From: Actinospineispora acaciae DSM 45401
GTDB taxonomy: Bacteria > Actinomycetota > Actinomycetes > Mycobacteriales > Pseudonocardiaceae
DNA length: 64,000 bases
Assembly: GCF_000620785.1 (NCBI RefSeq)
Contig: NZ_JIAI01000009.1
Coordinates: 278,616-342,615 of the forward strand
Reading direction: 5' to 3'
Shown: one piece after another, positions 53,248 to 61,829 of the stretch
Position numbering within the stretch: position 1 is the first letter of the stretch
How the letters are laid out: the number at the start of each line of letters is the position of its first letter
Notes under the pieces: generated by a model
The model's database searches: none
What the model was told of the DNA's origin: nothing
What the model saw: only the letters and a program-made list of their open reading frames with translations
Translations under genes and position numbers: made by a program

Positions 53248-54720
53248 CTACTGGTTGACGGGCGCCGTGGGCGCATCCTCGGTGGAGTCGTGGCCGGCGC
53301 CGGCCAGCCGGTGGCGCCAGGCGGTCAGCACGTTCGAGTCGGTCGGCGGGGTGGCCAGGCTCACGGCGACGTAGACGACCAGGCCGGCGCCGAGGCCGTA
53401 GAAGATCGGCTCGTTGGCGTCGAGCCCCTTGACGACCATGGACACGATCGCCACCAGTGACCCGACTGTCATCGACGCCATCGCGCCGGCCCGGGTGCCG
53501 CGCGCCCAGAACAGCGCGCCCAGGATCGCCACCAGCAGCCCGCCGACCAGCACGTTGTAGGCCACCGTCAGCGCGGACACCACGTCGGTGACGACCATCG
53601 CGATGCCGATGGCCAGCGCGCCGAGCACCAGCGTGGTCAGCCGGTTGGCGTTCACCTCGGACAGCCGGCCCCATTTCTCGCGGCGCGACCGGGGGAGCAG
53701 GTCGGTGGTGGTCACCGTGGAGCAGGCGATCAGCGCGCCGCTGGAGGTGGACATCAGCGCGGACAGCGCGGCGGCCAGCACCAGGCCGCGCAGCCCGGTC
53801 GGCAGCAGCTCGCGCACCACGGTGGCGAACGCGTCCTGCGCGCTGCCCAGGTTCGGGAACAGCGCCTTGGTCGCGGTGCCGATCAGCGCACCGGCGATGC
53901 CGTACGCGACGCAGTACACGCCGGAGATGATCCCGCCCGCCGTGGCCACCCGGGGGGTGCGCGCGGTGAACACCCGCTGCCAGATGTCCTGGCCGATCAG
54001 CAGCCCGAAGCTGTAGGTGACCAGGTAGGCCAGGATCGTCGCGCCGCCGATCGAGGTGACCGAGAAGTAGGACGCGTCCAGCTTGGCGTGCAGCCCGCCG
54101 AAGCCACCCGCCGCGGCGACCGCGACCGGCAGCAGGATGAACAGGATGCCGATCGTCTTGATCACGAACTGGGCGATGTCGGTGAGCGTGATCGACCACA
54201 TCCCGCCGAGCACCGAGTAGAGGACCACGATCGAGCCGCCGATCCCGATGCCCGCCGCGTCCGGCAGGTCGAACAGGACCTTGAAGATGGTGGCGAACGC
54301 GAGCGTCGAGGTGACCGTGAGCATCAGCGTGTAGACCCACATGACGATCCCGGAGATCACCGTGGTGGACCCGCCGTAGCGCAGGTCGAGCATCTCGCTG
54401 ACGGTGTACACCCGCAGCTTGACCAGCCGGCGGGCGAACAGCGCGTGCAGCACCAGGATGCCCAGCCCGATGGTCACCACCAGCCACGCACCGGAGACGC
54501 CGTAGGTGTAGCCGAGCTTGACCCCGCCGACGGTGGACGCGCCGCCGAGTACCACCGCCGACATCGTGCCGGAGTACATGAACCAGCCCAGGCGCCGCCC
54601 GGCGACCAGGTAGTCGCTGCGGGTCCTGGCCAGCCGCACGCTGACCCAGCCGATGCCGATCATGCCCGCTATGTAGAGCGCGATCACCGCGTAGTCGGCA
54701 CTCATCTGACCAGATGCCAC
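53248..54720 (-). CDS. Sodium:solute symporter (SSS family)
   Basis: A 490-residue symporter with about 13 hydrophobic segments and the SSS pattern (SDYLVAGRRLGWFMYSGTMSAV, then SSGALIACSTVTTTDL). It imports a small organic solute, probably the guanidino compound for the agmatinase. GTG 54720 is preferred because GAGGAG stands 6 bases before it; an in-frame ATG at 54756 lacks a site. Divergent from PucR. Confidence 0.88.
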   Translation of the reverse strand: MASGQMSADYAVIALYIAGMIGIGWVSVRLARTRSDYLVAGRRLGWFMYSGTMSAVVLGGASTVGGVKLGYTYGVSGAWLVVTIGLGILVLHALFARRLVKLRVYTVSEMLDLRYGGSTTVISGIVMWVYTLMLTVTSTLAFATIFKVLFDLPDAAGIGIGGSIVVLYSVLGGMWSITLTDIAQFVIKTIGILFILLPVAVAAAGGFGGLHAKLDASYFSVTSIGGATILAYLVTYSFGLLIGQDIWQRVFTARTPRVATAGGIISGVYCVAYGIAGALIGTATKALFPNLGSAQDAFATVVRELLPTGLRGLVLAAALSALMSTSSGALIACSTVTTTDLLPRSRREKWGRLSEVNANRLTTLVLGALAIGIAMVVTDVVSALTVAYNVLVGGLLVAILGALFWARGTRAGAMASMTVGSLVAIVSMVVKGLDANEPIFYGLGAGLVVYVAVSLATPPTDSNVLTAWRHRLAGAGHDSTEDAPTAPVNQ

Positions 54721-54792
54721 GGTGTCCTCCTCGCTGGGGCTCGCCGTTCGGGTCACCGTAGAGGTGGTCTTTGTCGTGATGGAATGGGTTGG

Positions 54793-54824
54793 TTCGTCCC
54801 AGTTGCTCGTATTCTGTGGACGAA
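54793..54824. promoter_or_regulatory. Candidate PucR operator
   Basis: TTCGTCC (54793-54799) and GGACGAA (54818-54824) form a perfect inverted repeat 18 nt apart. The second arm abuts the PucR ATG. It lies in the divergent spacer and could serve both the symporter-agmatinase operon and pucR. Confidence 0.5.
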
Positions 54825-56327
54825 ATGACTAAGGACACGGATTCGCTCGACGCACGGATGACGGTGCCGCTACGCACCGTGGTCGGGGATGTCGATCTCG
54901 CCGTGGACGTGGTTGACGAGACGCTGCGGCCCGGCGCTCTGGACCTGCCGGTGCGGTGGGCGCACGTCTGCGAGCTGCGCGATCCCGCGCCGTACCTGCT
55001 CGGCGACGAGCTGCTGCTCACCTCGGGGGTGAACCTGCCGACCGGGGCGGCCGAGGTGGACCGGTACGTGCGCGGGCTGCGGGCTTCGGGGATCGCCGCG
55101 CTGGGCTTCGGGATCACCCCGCCGATGAGCGCGGTGCTGCCCGACGCGCTGCGTCGCGCCTGCGTCCGGCACGGGCTGCCGCTGCTGGTGGTGCCCCAGC
55201 GGACCCCGTTCCTCGCGGTGAGCAGGGCGGTCGCGGTGGCGCTGGCCGAGGCCGGCCGGCGGGAGCTGCGCCGGATCGCCGACGCCCGCGAGGCGCTGAC
55301 CAGGGCGGCCACCGACGGCCTCGACGAGCTGGCGCGGCGGTTGGCGGACCGGCTCGCCGGTTGGGTGCGGCTGCTGGACGCCGACGACCGGGTCGTGACC
55401 GAGCACCGGGTGCCGGCCCCGCCGCCGCCGGAGCTGGGCGGGCTGCTCGCGCACCTGCGCGCCGGCAGCGGCGTGCGCAGCGCCAGCACCGAGCTGGCGG
55501 ACGGCAGCCACGTCGTGGCGCAGCCGGCGTATCCGCAGGCCACCTCGGAGTTCCTGGTGATCGCCGGGCGCGGCGAGCCGTTCGGCGGCGCGGAGCGGGC
55601 CATCCTGGCGGTGGGCGCCGCGCTGCTCGGCCTGGTCGGGCGCGGCGGTTCGGGTTCCGGTGACCTGGCCGCGTCGGCCACCGGGTTGCTGCTGGCCAGC
55701 GCCGGTCCGGGCGAGGCGGCCGCCGCGCTGCTCGGCGACGGGCCGTACCGGGTGCTCGCCGGGACGCCGTACCGTCGCGGGCCCGGCGTCGTCGAAGCCG
55801 GTTATCACTGGCTGCGGGCGCGGCTGGGCACGCCGCTGATCCAGGTCACCGAGGGGCCGGCGTTCACGGCGGTGGTGTCGTCGCGGTGGGACACCGCGCG
55901 GCTGGACGGGCTGCGCGCGGACGGCTGGCTGGCCGTGGCCGGCGGCTTGGTGCCGGCCGAACGGCTGCCCGGTGCGCTGGCCGAGGTGAAGGCGCTGCGG
56001 GAGCGGGCGGTGGCGTTGGGGCGCCCGGTGCTGGGCGGCGCGTCGGGGCTGGCCTCCGTGATCGAACCGACCGCCGCCGCCGGCTACGCCGCCCGAATGC
56101 TCGCGCCACTGCACTCGCTGGACGCTTCCCGAGGCGGCGAGCTGCTGGACACCCTGCGCGCCTGGCTGGCGCACCACGGCGGCTGGGACCGCACCGCCGC
56201 CGCCCTCGGCGTGCACCGCAACAGCGTCCGGCACCGCATCGGCCAGGCGGAGCGCGCGCTCGACATGGACCTGAGCGACCCGGAGACCCGGATGGAGCTC
56301 TGGTTCGCCCTGCGCTGGTCCCGCTGA
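54825..56327 (+). CDS. PucR-family transcriptional regulator
   Basis: A 500-residue PucR/CdaR-type protein: an N-terminal purine-catabolism-like domain (about 10-125, LRTVVGDVDLAVDVVDE and LLTSGVNLP), a middle GGDEF-like linker region, and a C-terminal helix-turn-helix (about 440-495, LLDTLRAWLAHHGGWDRTAAALGVHRNSVRHRIGQ). Such regulators activate catabolic operons for nitrogen compounds. ATG 54825 is preferred; an upstream in-frame ATG at 54789 overlaps the operator. Confidence 0.88.
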   Translation: MTKDTDSLDARMTVPLRTVVGDVDLAVDVVDETLRPGALDLPVRWAHVCELRDPAPYLLGDELLLTSGVNLPTGAAEVDRYVRGLRASGIAALGFGITPPMSAVLPDALRRACVRHGLPLLVVPQRTPFLAVSRAVAVALAEAGRRELRRIADAREALTRAATDGLDELARRLADRLAGWVRLLDADDRVVTEHRVPAPPPPELGGLLAHLRAGSGVRSASTELADGSHVVAQPAYPQATSEFLVIAGRGEPFGGAERAILAVGAALLGLVGRGGSGSGDLAASATGLLLASAGPGEAAAALLGDGPYRVLAGTPYRRGPGVVEAGYHWLRARLGTPLIQVTEGPAFTAVVSSRWDTARLDGLRADGWLAVAGGLVPAERLPGALAEVKALRERAVALGRPVLGGASGLASVIEPTAAAGYAARMLAPLHSLDASRGGELLDTLRAWLAHHGGWDRTAAALGVHRNSVRHRIGQAERALDMDLSDPETRMELWFALRWSR

Positions 56328-56335
56328 CCGCCGTA

Positions 56336-56381
56336 CCCGTGAGTGGCTAGGGGTGCTAGAGGACCCCTAGCCACTCACGGG
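56336..56381. repeat. Dispersed hairpin, family A copy 3
   Basis: Perfect 19-bp arms (56336-56354, 56363-56381) with an 8-nt loop, arm core GTGAGTGGCTAGGGGT. It lies between two convergent genes, 9 bp after the PucR stop. The trailing GTCCTGACCAG resembles the TGACCAG flank of copy 2. Confidence 0.85.
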
Positions 56382-56396
56382 TCCTGACCAGGGATT

Positions 56397-56819
56397 TCAC
56401 CCAGCGACGTTGCGGGACTCGCCGTTGGGGTTGTCCGGGTCGATGTGCCAGCTGATGATCCGGCGCGGGTGGATGCGGATGATCTCTTTGCTGAACCACT
56501 CCGGGTTCACCGGCGGGTCGTCGACGGTCAGGGTCTCGGCGTGGCCCCGGATCTCGATGCCTCGGCCCCAGCCCGGTTTGACCTCGCCGGGTTCGTCCGG
56601 GGTCATGTCGTCGACGAGCAGGGACACCTGGGGGTTGGCGAGCACGTTGCGGTACCGCCGGGACGCGGTCAGGTTGGGGCCGCCGGTGTCGATGGTGCCG
56701 TCGGCGTTGAGGCGGAAGCCGAGCGGGCGGACCTGCGGGGCGCCGTCGGGTCCGACGGTGGCCAGCCGGGCCAGGGCCTGGCCGGCGAGGTAGCGGCGTT
56801 CGATCTCGGTGAAGGTCAT
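56397..56819 (-). CDS. PPOX-class F420/FMN split-barrel protein
   Basis: A 140-residue split-barrel flavin/F420-binding protein (LAGQALARLATVGPDGAPQVRPLGF, then NPQVSLLVDD and GIEIRGHAETL). Such proteins are oxidoreductases with F420 or FMN. It is divergent from the TetR gene at 56920, with two palindromes between. Confidence 0.85.
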   Translation of the reverse strand: MTFTEIERRYLAGQALARLATVGPDGAPQVRPLGFRLNADGTIDTGGPNLTASRRYRNVLANPQVSLLVDDMTPDEPGEVKPGWGRGIEIRGHAETLTVDDPPVNPEWFSKEIIRIHPRRIISWHIDPDNPNGESRNVAG

Positions 56820-56836
56820 GCCGGTGACCCTAGAAG

Positions 56837-56858
56837 CTTGACATTAGTTGAGGTCAAG
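56837..56858. promoter_or_regulatory. TetR operator, site 1
   Basis: CTTGAC and GTCAAG arms with a 10-nt centre, 18 bp before the PPOX start. The same TTGAC/GTCAA element recurs in site 2. Confidence 0.55.
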
Positions 56859-56892
56859 TTCGGTGTTGTTTGTTGACGGCTGGCTGGTCTAT

Positions 56893-56906
56893 TTGACAGG
56901 TGTCAA
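56893..56906. promoter_or_regulatory. TetR operator, site 2
   Basis: TTGACAGGTGTCAA, a perfect palindrome with a 2-bp GG/CC-type centre, 13 bp before the TetR start codon. It also contains a TTGACA that could be a -35 element. Confidence 0.65.
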
Positions 56907-56919
56907 GTACGGTGTGGTC

Positions 56920-57567
56920 ATGGCTGATCTGGCGGCGGTCACCGGGGCGCCGCGGCGGTACCGGCCGGCCCCTCGGCGGGGGGAGCGGCGGCGCGACGCA
57001 CTGTTGGCCGCGCTGCGGGAGCTGCTGGAGACGCGGCCGCTGGCGGGCATCAGCGTCGGCGACATCACCCGGGCGGCGGGCGCGACCCGCTCGGCGTTCT
57101 ACTTCTACTTCCCGACCAAGGCCGCCGCCGTCGCCGCGCTGCTCGAGGACCTGTACCTGGGGCTGCTGGAGGCGTCCGGGCGGTGGCACGGCGTCGAGTC
57201 CGGGCGCGGCGACGACGAGCTGCGGGAGGGCTTCGACGCGGTGGTCGGCTATGCCCGGGCCAACCCCCGGCTGCTGGTGGCGGTGTTCGACGCGGTGGGC
57301 GGCGACGCCGAGGTGCGCGAGATGTGGCGGCACTGGATGCACGAGCTGGCGGTCCGGGTTGGGGAGAAGATCGCCAGGGAGCGGGCGGCCGGGCGGGCGC
57401 CGGACGGGGCGGACCCGGCGGTGGTGGGCGCCGCGCTGGTGGCGATGAACGAGCGCGTGCTGGAGTCCGAGGTCCGCGCGATCGTCCGGGGAGCCGCGGC
57501 GTCGGACGCGGTGACGGACGCGCTGTACGAGATCTGGCAGCGGGCGGTCTATGGGGGGCGGTCGTGA
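56920..57567 (+). CDS. TetR-family regulator (EthR-like)
   Basis: A 215-residue TetR repressor with helix-turn-helix at about 25-75 (LAGISVGDITRAAGATRSAFYFYFPTKAAAVA) and an EthR-like C-terminal half. ATG 56920 follows no clear ribosome site, so the message may be leaderless. Its stop overlaps the next gene's GTG start by 4 nt. It likely controls both the flavoprotein at 56397 and its own operon. Confidence 0.9.
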   Translation: MADLAAVTGAPRRYRPAPRRGERRRDALLAALRELLETRPLAGISVGDITRAAGATRSAFYFYFPTKAAAVAALLEDLYLGLLEASGRWHGVESGRGDDELREGFDAVVGYARANPRLLVAVFDAVGGDAEVREMWRHWMHELAVRVGEKIARERAAGRAPDGADPAVVGAALVAMNERVLESEVRAIVRGAAASDAVTDALYEIWQRAVYGGRS

Positions 57568-58550
57568 CGTCGGCCTGGCCGGACGCGGTGGAGGAGATCC
57601 TGGACGGTGACCTGGCGGTCGCGCTGGCCCAGGTCACCCCGGCGCGCGGGGTGGTGCTGACCCCGATCACGAACTTCGCGCTGCGCGACCGGGGCGCGTC
57701 GACGGTGACGGTGCTCAGCTCGCTCGGGGCGTGGCGCAAGCTGGACCGGATGCGGCGCGATCCGCGCGTCGCGTTGGCGTTCCACACCCGGGCCCACGGG
57801 TTCACCGACCGCCCGGAGTTCGTCCTGGTCCAGGGCACCGCGTCGTTCTCGGCCCGGCCGGATCGGGCGTGGCTGGAGTCCATCGAGGACACCTGGGTCC
57901 GGTTCATGGGGCCGCGCGAGCTGGGGCCGGTGTGGGACAGGTGGATGCGCGTCTACCACTGGGAGCGGGTGGGGGTGCGGATCGCGGTGCGGCGGGTGAC
58001 CGTCTGGCCGGACCTGGAGTGCCTTGGCGAGCCCGCGACGTTCGGCGCGCCGCCGTGCCCGGACTCGCCGTCCGCGCAGCGCGAGCCGGCGATGGGCACC
58101 GCACCCCGCGTCGACCCCGTCAAGGCGGCCGCCCGTGCCACCCGGCTGCCGCACCGGTTGCTGGCCTGGGTGGACGCGGACGGCTTCCCGTTCGTGGTGC
58201 CGGTCGGCTCGGTGTCGGTCGGCTCGGTGTCGGTCGGCTCGGTGTCGGGCCGGCCGGGCGGGGTGGCGCTGTCGGTCCCGCCGGGCCTGGCGCCGGCCGG
58301 CGGGCGCCGCGCGGGGTTGCTCTCGCACTGGTTCAGCCCCGGCGTGCTCGGCCAGCGGCAGCACGGCCACACCGGATGGCTGGCCGCCGAGCCCGGCGCG
58401 TGCGAGGTCGGCTACGCGCCGCACACCCACGCCGGCTACCACCTGCCCCCGTCGAGGCTGCTCTACCGCGCCCTGGTCGGCGGATTCGCCCGTCGCGGCC
58501 TGCGCCAGGCCCGCCGCGCCGGGTTCGTGGACGGACCTGTGAGTCGCTAG
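57564..58550 (+). CDS. Tandem split-barrel flavin-binding protein
   Basis: A 328-residue protein with two split-barrel (pyridoxamine-oxidase-like) halves, at about 1-170 and 185-320 (VVLTPITNFALRDRGASTVTVLSS, then LPHRLLAWVDADGFPFVVP). A VGSVS pentapeptide is repeated three times near residue 215, coded by three exact 15-bp repeats at 58203-58247. The GTG start overlaps the TetR stop. It may bind FMN or F420. Confidence 0.8.
   Translation: MTSAWPDAVEEILDGDLAVALAQVTPARGVVLTPITNFALRDRGASTVTVLSSLGAWRKLDRMRRDPRVALAFHTRAHGFTDRPEFVLVQGTASFSARPDRAWLESIEDTWVRFMGPRELGPVWDRWMRVYHWERVGVRIAVRRVTVWPDLECLGEPATFGAPPCPDSPSAQREPAMGTAPRVDPVKAAARATRLPHRLLAWVDADGFPFVVPVGSVSVGSVSVGSVSGRPGGVALSVPPGLAPAGGRRAGLLSHWFSPGVLGQRQHGHTGWLAAEPGACEVGYAPHTHAGYHLPPSRLLYRALVGGFARRGLRQARRAGFVDGPVSR
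58203..58247 (+). repeat. Three exact 15-bp repeats inside the split-barrel gene
   Basis: GTCGGCTCGGTGTCG is present three times in a row, in frame, coding VGSVS each time. The number of copies is likely to vary by slippage. Confidence 0.9.
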
Positions 58551-58671
58551 CGGCACTGCCACACCCGGGTTCATAACCACCAAAGCGGCTCGCCGGTATT
58601 TCGTGATTGGGCTCGTGGCTCATAGAGCCCGTCGGAGAACTCCTCGGTCACCTCCAGGAAGCCGTTCACCC

Positions 58672-59802
58672 ATGCGTAGCACCACCATGAGTCGATGCGC
58701 CCTGCTCGCCGCGGTTCTTCTCTTCCTCCTGACGGCCCCGTTCGCTCCGGCCAAGGCCGCGACGCCGACGCCGCCCCCGCCCACCGCGACGGCGACACCC
58801 ACCGCGACCACGGCCCCGAAGACCTCGCCCAGCGCCACGCCGACCGTCACACCCACCACCGCCCCGAAGTCCCCGACCTCGCCCACGGTGGCGGAAAGCT
58901 CGATCGCCTGCGGTTCGCCGGCCCCGGCCGCGACGTCCGCCAGCCCGTGCGCGGCGAAGGAGGAGTCGGTGAATGCGATCGAAAAGTCGTTCCCCAGGGC
59001 GGGTGCCGACTCCAGCGACGACGCGAGCACCAAGCTCGCCAAGGAGGTGCCCCAGGCGCACACGACGACGCGGACGTTGCTGCACGAGAAGGCGCCGCTG
59101 CCCGAGTCCGGCCAGAGGCCGTGGCTCCTGCCCGGGACCGACGACGCGGTCGGCCTCGACGTCACCAGACAGGGGCAGCTCGGTGGCGGGCGAGCGGTCG
59201 GTCCCGGACTGCGTGAGTACACCGGCGGCGATCAGGCCGCACGGACGGTCCTGCAGCAGCTGCCCGGCCAGAGCGTCCGCATCTACAAGGTCATCGACCG
59301 GCACACGGCGGCGCCGGGGGCGCCCACCGAGCTCAGCTTCCGGTTCCAGCGGGCATGCGGGCGCACATGCAGCCAGGCATGGCTGCTCTCCGACAGGTAT
59401 CACTATCTCGGCTCGCGGGGAATCACCCTCATCGACCCGAGCAGGACCTCGGACATCATCGCCGAGGGCACCCCGCGCGGCTTTCTCACCGCACCCGCGG
59501 CGCGCGACGCGAACGGCGGCCCGGTCTCCCTGACCTGGGAGATCCGCAACGGGGACACCGTGGAGATGAGGGTGGACGACGGGCTGGCCGGCGTGCGCTA
59601 CCCGGTCGTGGTGGACCCCCAGTGGTTCATCGGCCGCTGGCTGGCCAAGGGTTCGCTGCTGCTGGCGGCGCCCGAGGTCGCGGTGCCCCTCGCGGCGATC
59701 GGATGCGGCTACGGAATCGCGGTGGACTGGCAGACGACCGTCGGGCAGGTCTGGTACGAACGAGTGTGGCGCGCGGCGCTTGCGTGCCTGGTGGCGCTGT
59801 GA
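58672..59802 (+). CDS. Secreted protein with Thr/Pro linker, unknown
   Basis: A 376-residue exported protein. A signal peptide (about 1-30, LLAAVLLFLLTAPFAPAKA) is followed by a long Thr/Pro/Ala linker (about 31-70) and a globular part (about 120-320) containing YPVVVDPQWF, a stretch common to large actinobacterial secreted proteins. A hydrophobic C-terminal segment (about 330-376) may anchor it. ATG 58672 has AGGAAG upstream; ATG 58687 is a possible start. Confidence 0.75.
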   Translation: MRSTTMSRCALLAAVLLFLLTAPFAPAKAATPTPPPPTATATPTATTAPKTSPSATPTVTPTTAPKSPTSPTVAESSIACGSPAPAATSASPCAAKEESVNAIEKSFPRAGADSSDDASTKLAKEVPQAHTTTRTLLHEKAPLPESGQRPWLLPGTDDAVGLDVTRQGQLGGGRAVGPGLREYTGGDQAARTVLQQLPGQSVRIYKVIDRHTAAPGAPTELSFRFQRACGRTCSQAWLLSDRYHYLGSRGITLIDPSRTSDIIAEGTPRGFLTAPAARDANGGPVSLTWEIRNGDTVEMRVDDGLAGVRYPVVVDPQWFIGRWLAKGSLLLAAPEVAVPLAAIGCGYGIAVDWQTTVGQVWYERVWRAALACLVAL

Positions 59803-59808
59803 CCGTCG

Positions 59809-60411
59809 TCAGATCCAGCCTTCCTCCCAGGCGCGGTGGGCGGCGGCGTGGCGGGTGGTGACGTCCAGCTTGGTCATGGCGGAGGAGAGGTAGTTGCGGA
59901 CGGTGCCGGGTGCGAGATGGACCTGGGCGGCGATCTGGCCGGCGGTGGCGCCGGTTCGGGCGGCGCGCAGCACGTCGAGCTCTCGGTCGGTGAGCGGGCA
60001 GGCGTCCTCGGTGAGGGCGGACGCGGCGATGTCGGGGTCGACGTAGCGGCGTCCGGCCGCGACATCGCGGATGATCTCCGCCAGGCGGGACGCCGGGGTG
60101 GTCTTGGGTACGAAGCCGCTCACGCCCGCGGCCAGCGCCCGCCGCAGCACCCCTGGCCGCGCGTGGCGGGTGACCAGGATGATCTTCGTTGGTAGGTGCG
60201 AGCGGATCTGTTCGGCGGCGGACAGGCCGTCCGAGGGTGGCATCTCCAGGTCGAGCACGGCGATGTCCGGCCGGTGCTCGCGGGCCATCCGGACGGCGTC
60301 GGTGGTGGTGGCGGCCTCGGCGGTGACGGTGAGGTCGGGTTCGAGCTCCAGCAGCGCGGTCAGGGCGCCCCGGAGGAGGTCCTCGTCGTCGGCGATCAGC
60401 AGGCGGATCAC
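59809..60411 (-). CDS. LuxR/NarL-family response regulator
   Basis: A 200-residue response regulator: receiver domain (about 1-120; LLIADDEDLLRGAL, phospho-acceptor Asp in VLDLEMPPSDG, Lys in VPKTTPASRL) and LuxR-type helix-turn-helix (about 135-195, LTDRELDVLRAARTGATAGQIAAQVHLAPGTVRNYLSSAMTKL). The GTG start overlaps the kinase stop. It is DesR/LiaR-like. Confidence 0.92.
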   Translation of the reverse strand: MIRLLIADDEDLLRGALTALLELEPDLTVTAEAATTTDAVRMAREHRPDIAVLDLEMPPSDGLSAAEQIRSHLPTKIILVTRHARPGVLRRALAAGVSGFVPKTTPASRLAEIIRDVAAGRRYVDPDIAASALTEDACPLTDRELDVLRAARTGATAGQIAAQVHLAPGTVRNYLSSAMTKLDVTTRHAAAHRAWEEGWI

Positions 60412-61658
60412 CGCGGGCGGGGGCTTTCCGGGTGGGCGTGCGCGGGTGCCGTCACCGTCACCGGCAGTGACGCCGTGAGGACAAACCGACCGTCGGTCTG
60501 TTTCCAGGACAGCTGGCCGCCGGCGGCGGTGAGGCGGTCGGCCAGGGTGCGCAGGCCGGTGCCCTCGGCGGGTTCGGGCGGCGGGCCGGCCGTGCCGTCG
60601 TTGCTGATTCGCAGGCGCGCGAGGCCGTCGGTGACGCGGTAGTCGAGCTCGGCGTGCCGGGCCCGGCTGTGGCGCAGCACGTTGGTGGTGGCCTCCCGCA
60701 TGACCAGGCCGAGCAGGTGGCGGCCGGGGTCGGGGAGGTCGGCGGCGGCGGGGTCGACGTCCATCCGGGCGGTGATGTCGGCGGCGGTGAGCACCTTGGC
60801 GGCGTTGGCCATCTCCTCGTCGAGGGTGGTGCGGCGGTAGCCCTGCACCACGGCGCGGGTGTCGCGCAGGGCGTCGGCGGCGAGCCGGCGTACCTCGCTC
60901 ATCTCGGCGCCGGCGCGGTCCGGGTCGGTGCGGGCCAGCCGCGCGGCCAGCTCGCTCTTGAGCGCGATCACCTGCAGGTGGTGGCCCTGGATGTCGTGCA
61001 GGTCGGCGGCGAACCGCAGCCGCTCGTCCTTGACCGCGAGCTGCGCGGACAGCCGGCGGGCCTGGTTCAGCCGCTCTGCGACGTCCCAGGACCAGAGCAT
61101 GCCCACCATGACCCACACGACCAGCGCGACCATCCCGGCCGAGAACGCCGCCGCGTATCCGGCCGATCCCGATCCCGAGGCCATGATCCCGCCGAGGGCG
61201 CCCGCGCCCAGGATCGCCGCGGTGACCAGCGCCCACCGGCGCCGGGCCGGCAGGAACGTCACGGCCACCGACACCATGGTCGCGGGCGGCACCGACCACA
61301 GCTCGTAGTTCCGCGCGGCCAGCAGGAACCCGCCGAGGGCGGCCGCCGCCACGCTCCCGGCGGCCAGCCAGGCGATCGGCGCGCGCTCGTGCCCGACATC
61401 GGCCGCACCAGGCGCGACGCCGGCATCGGGCGTGTCGCCGGGCGCCTCGGCCAGCCGGCGCGCGAGCACCACCGCGCAGGCCACCACGGTGACGGCCAGC
61501 GCGACCGAGGCGGCGACCCTGGCCACCACCGGCGGACCCGGGCGCAACAGCCAACGGCCGACCACGAAGATCAGCAGGAACGCGGTGGTGGCGAGCAGGC
61601 TCCACCACGTGTAGCGGCGCAAGCTCGTCAACCCCGCCCGGGGATGGCCCTCGCCCAC
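60408..61658 (-). CDS. Sensor histidine kinase (HisKA_3 family)
   Basis: A 416-residue kinase with about five to six N-terminal hydrophobic segments, a dimerisation/phospho-acceptor helix with DLHDIQGHHLQVIALKSELA (phosphorylated His first), and an HATPase domain with MREATTNVLRHSRA and NDGTAGPPP plus GTGLRTLADRL. GTG 61658 is preferred over ATG 61733, which lies over the operator. It phosphorylates the response regulator downstream. Confidence 0.9.
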   Translation of the reverse strand: MGEGHPRAGLTSLRRYTWWSLLATTAFLLIFVVGRWLLRPGPPVVARVAASVALAVTVVACAVVLARRLAEAPGDTPDAGVAPGAADVGHERAPIAWLAAGSVAAAALGGFLLAARNYELWSVPPATMVSVAVTFLPARRRWALVTAAILGAGALGGIMASGSGSAGYAAAFSAGMVALVVWVMVGMLWSWDVAERLNQARRLSAQLAVKDERLRFAADLHDIQGHHLQVIALKSELAARLARTDPDRAGAEMSEVRRLAADALRDTRAVVQGYRRTTLDEEMANAAKVLTAADITARMDVDPAAADLPDPGRHLLGLVMREATTNVLRHSRARHAELDYRVTDGLARLRISNDGTAGPPPEPAEGTGLRTLADRLTAAGGQLSWKQTDGRFVLTASLPVTVTAPAHAHPESPRPR

Positions 61659-61698
61659 GCGGTCATTGTCGCAGCAACGGGGCGCCGGACCTCGGCCG

Positions 61699-61712
61699 AT
61701 GACAGTTGTCAT
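61699..61712. promoter_or_regulatory. Palindrome before the kinase/regulator operon
   Basis: ATGACAGTTGTCAT has ATGACA/TGTCAT arms around a GT centre. It is of the size and symmetry of LuxR-family response-regulator sites and lies in the divergent spacer, so it may control both the two-component operon and the membrane protein gene at 61830. Confidence 0.6.
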
Positions 61713-61829
61713 GAGGCCCGGTGACATCCGCACGGCACCGCGTGCGGTTCGGCACTACTGGTCCGAGGCCCGCCTCGCCAGCCTGGACTCCGGTAGAAGC
61801 CACACCCGAGCACCGGAGGACGACGCGAC

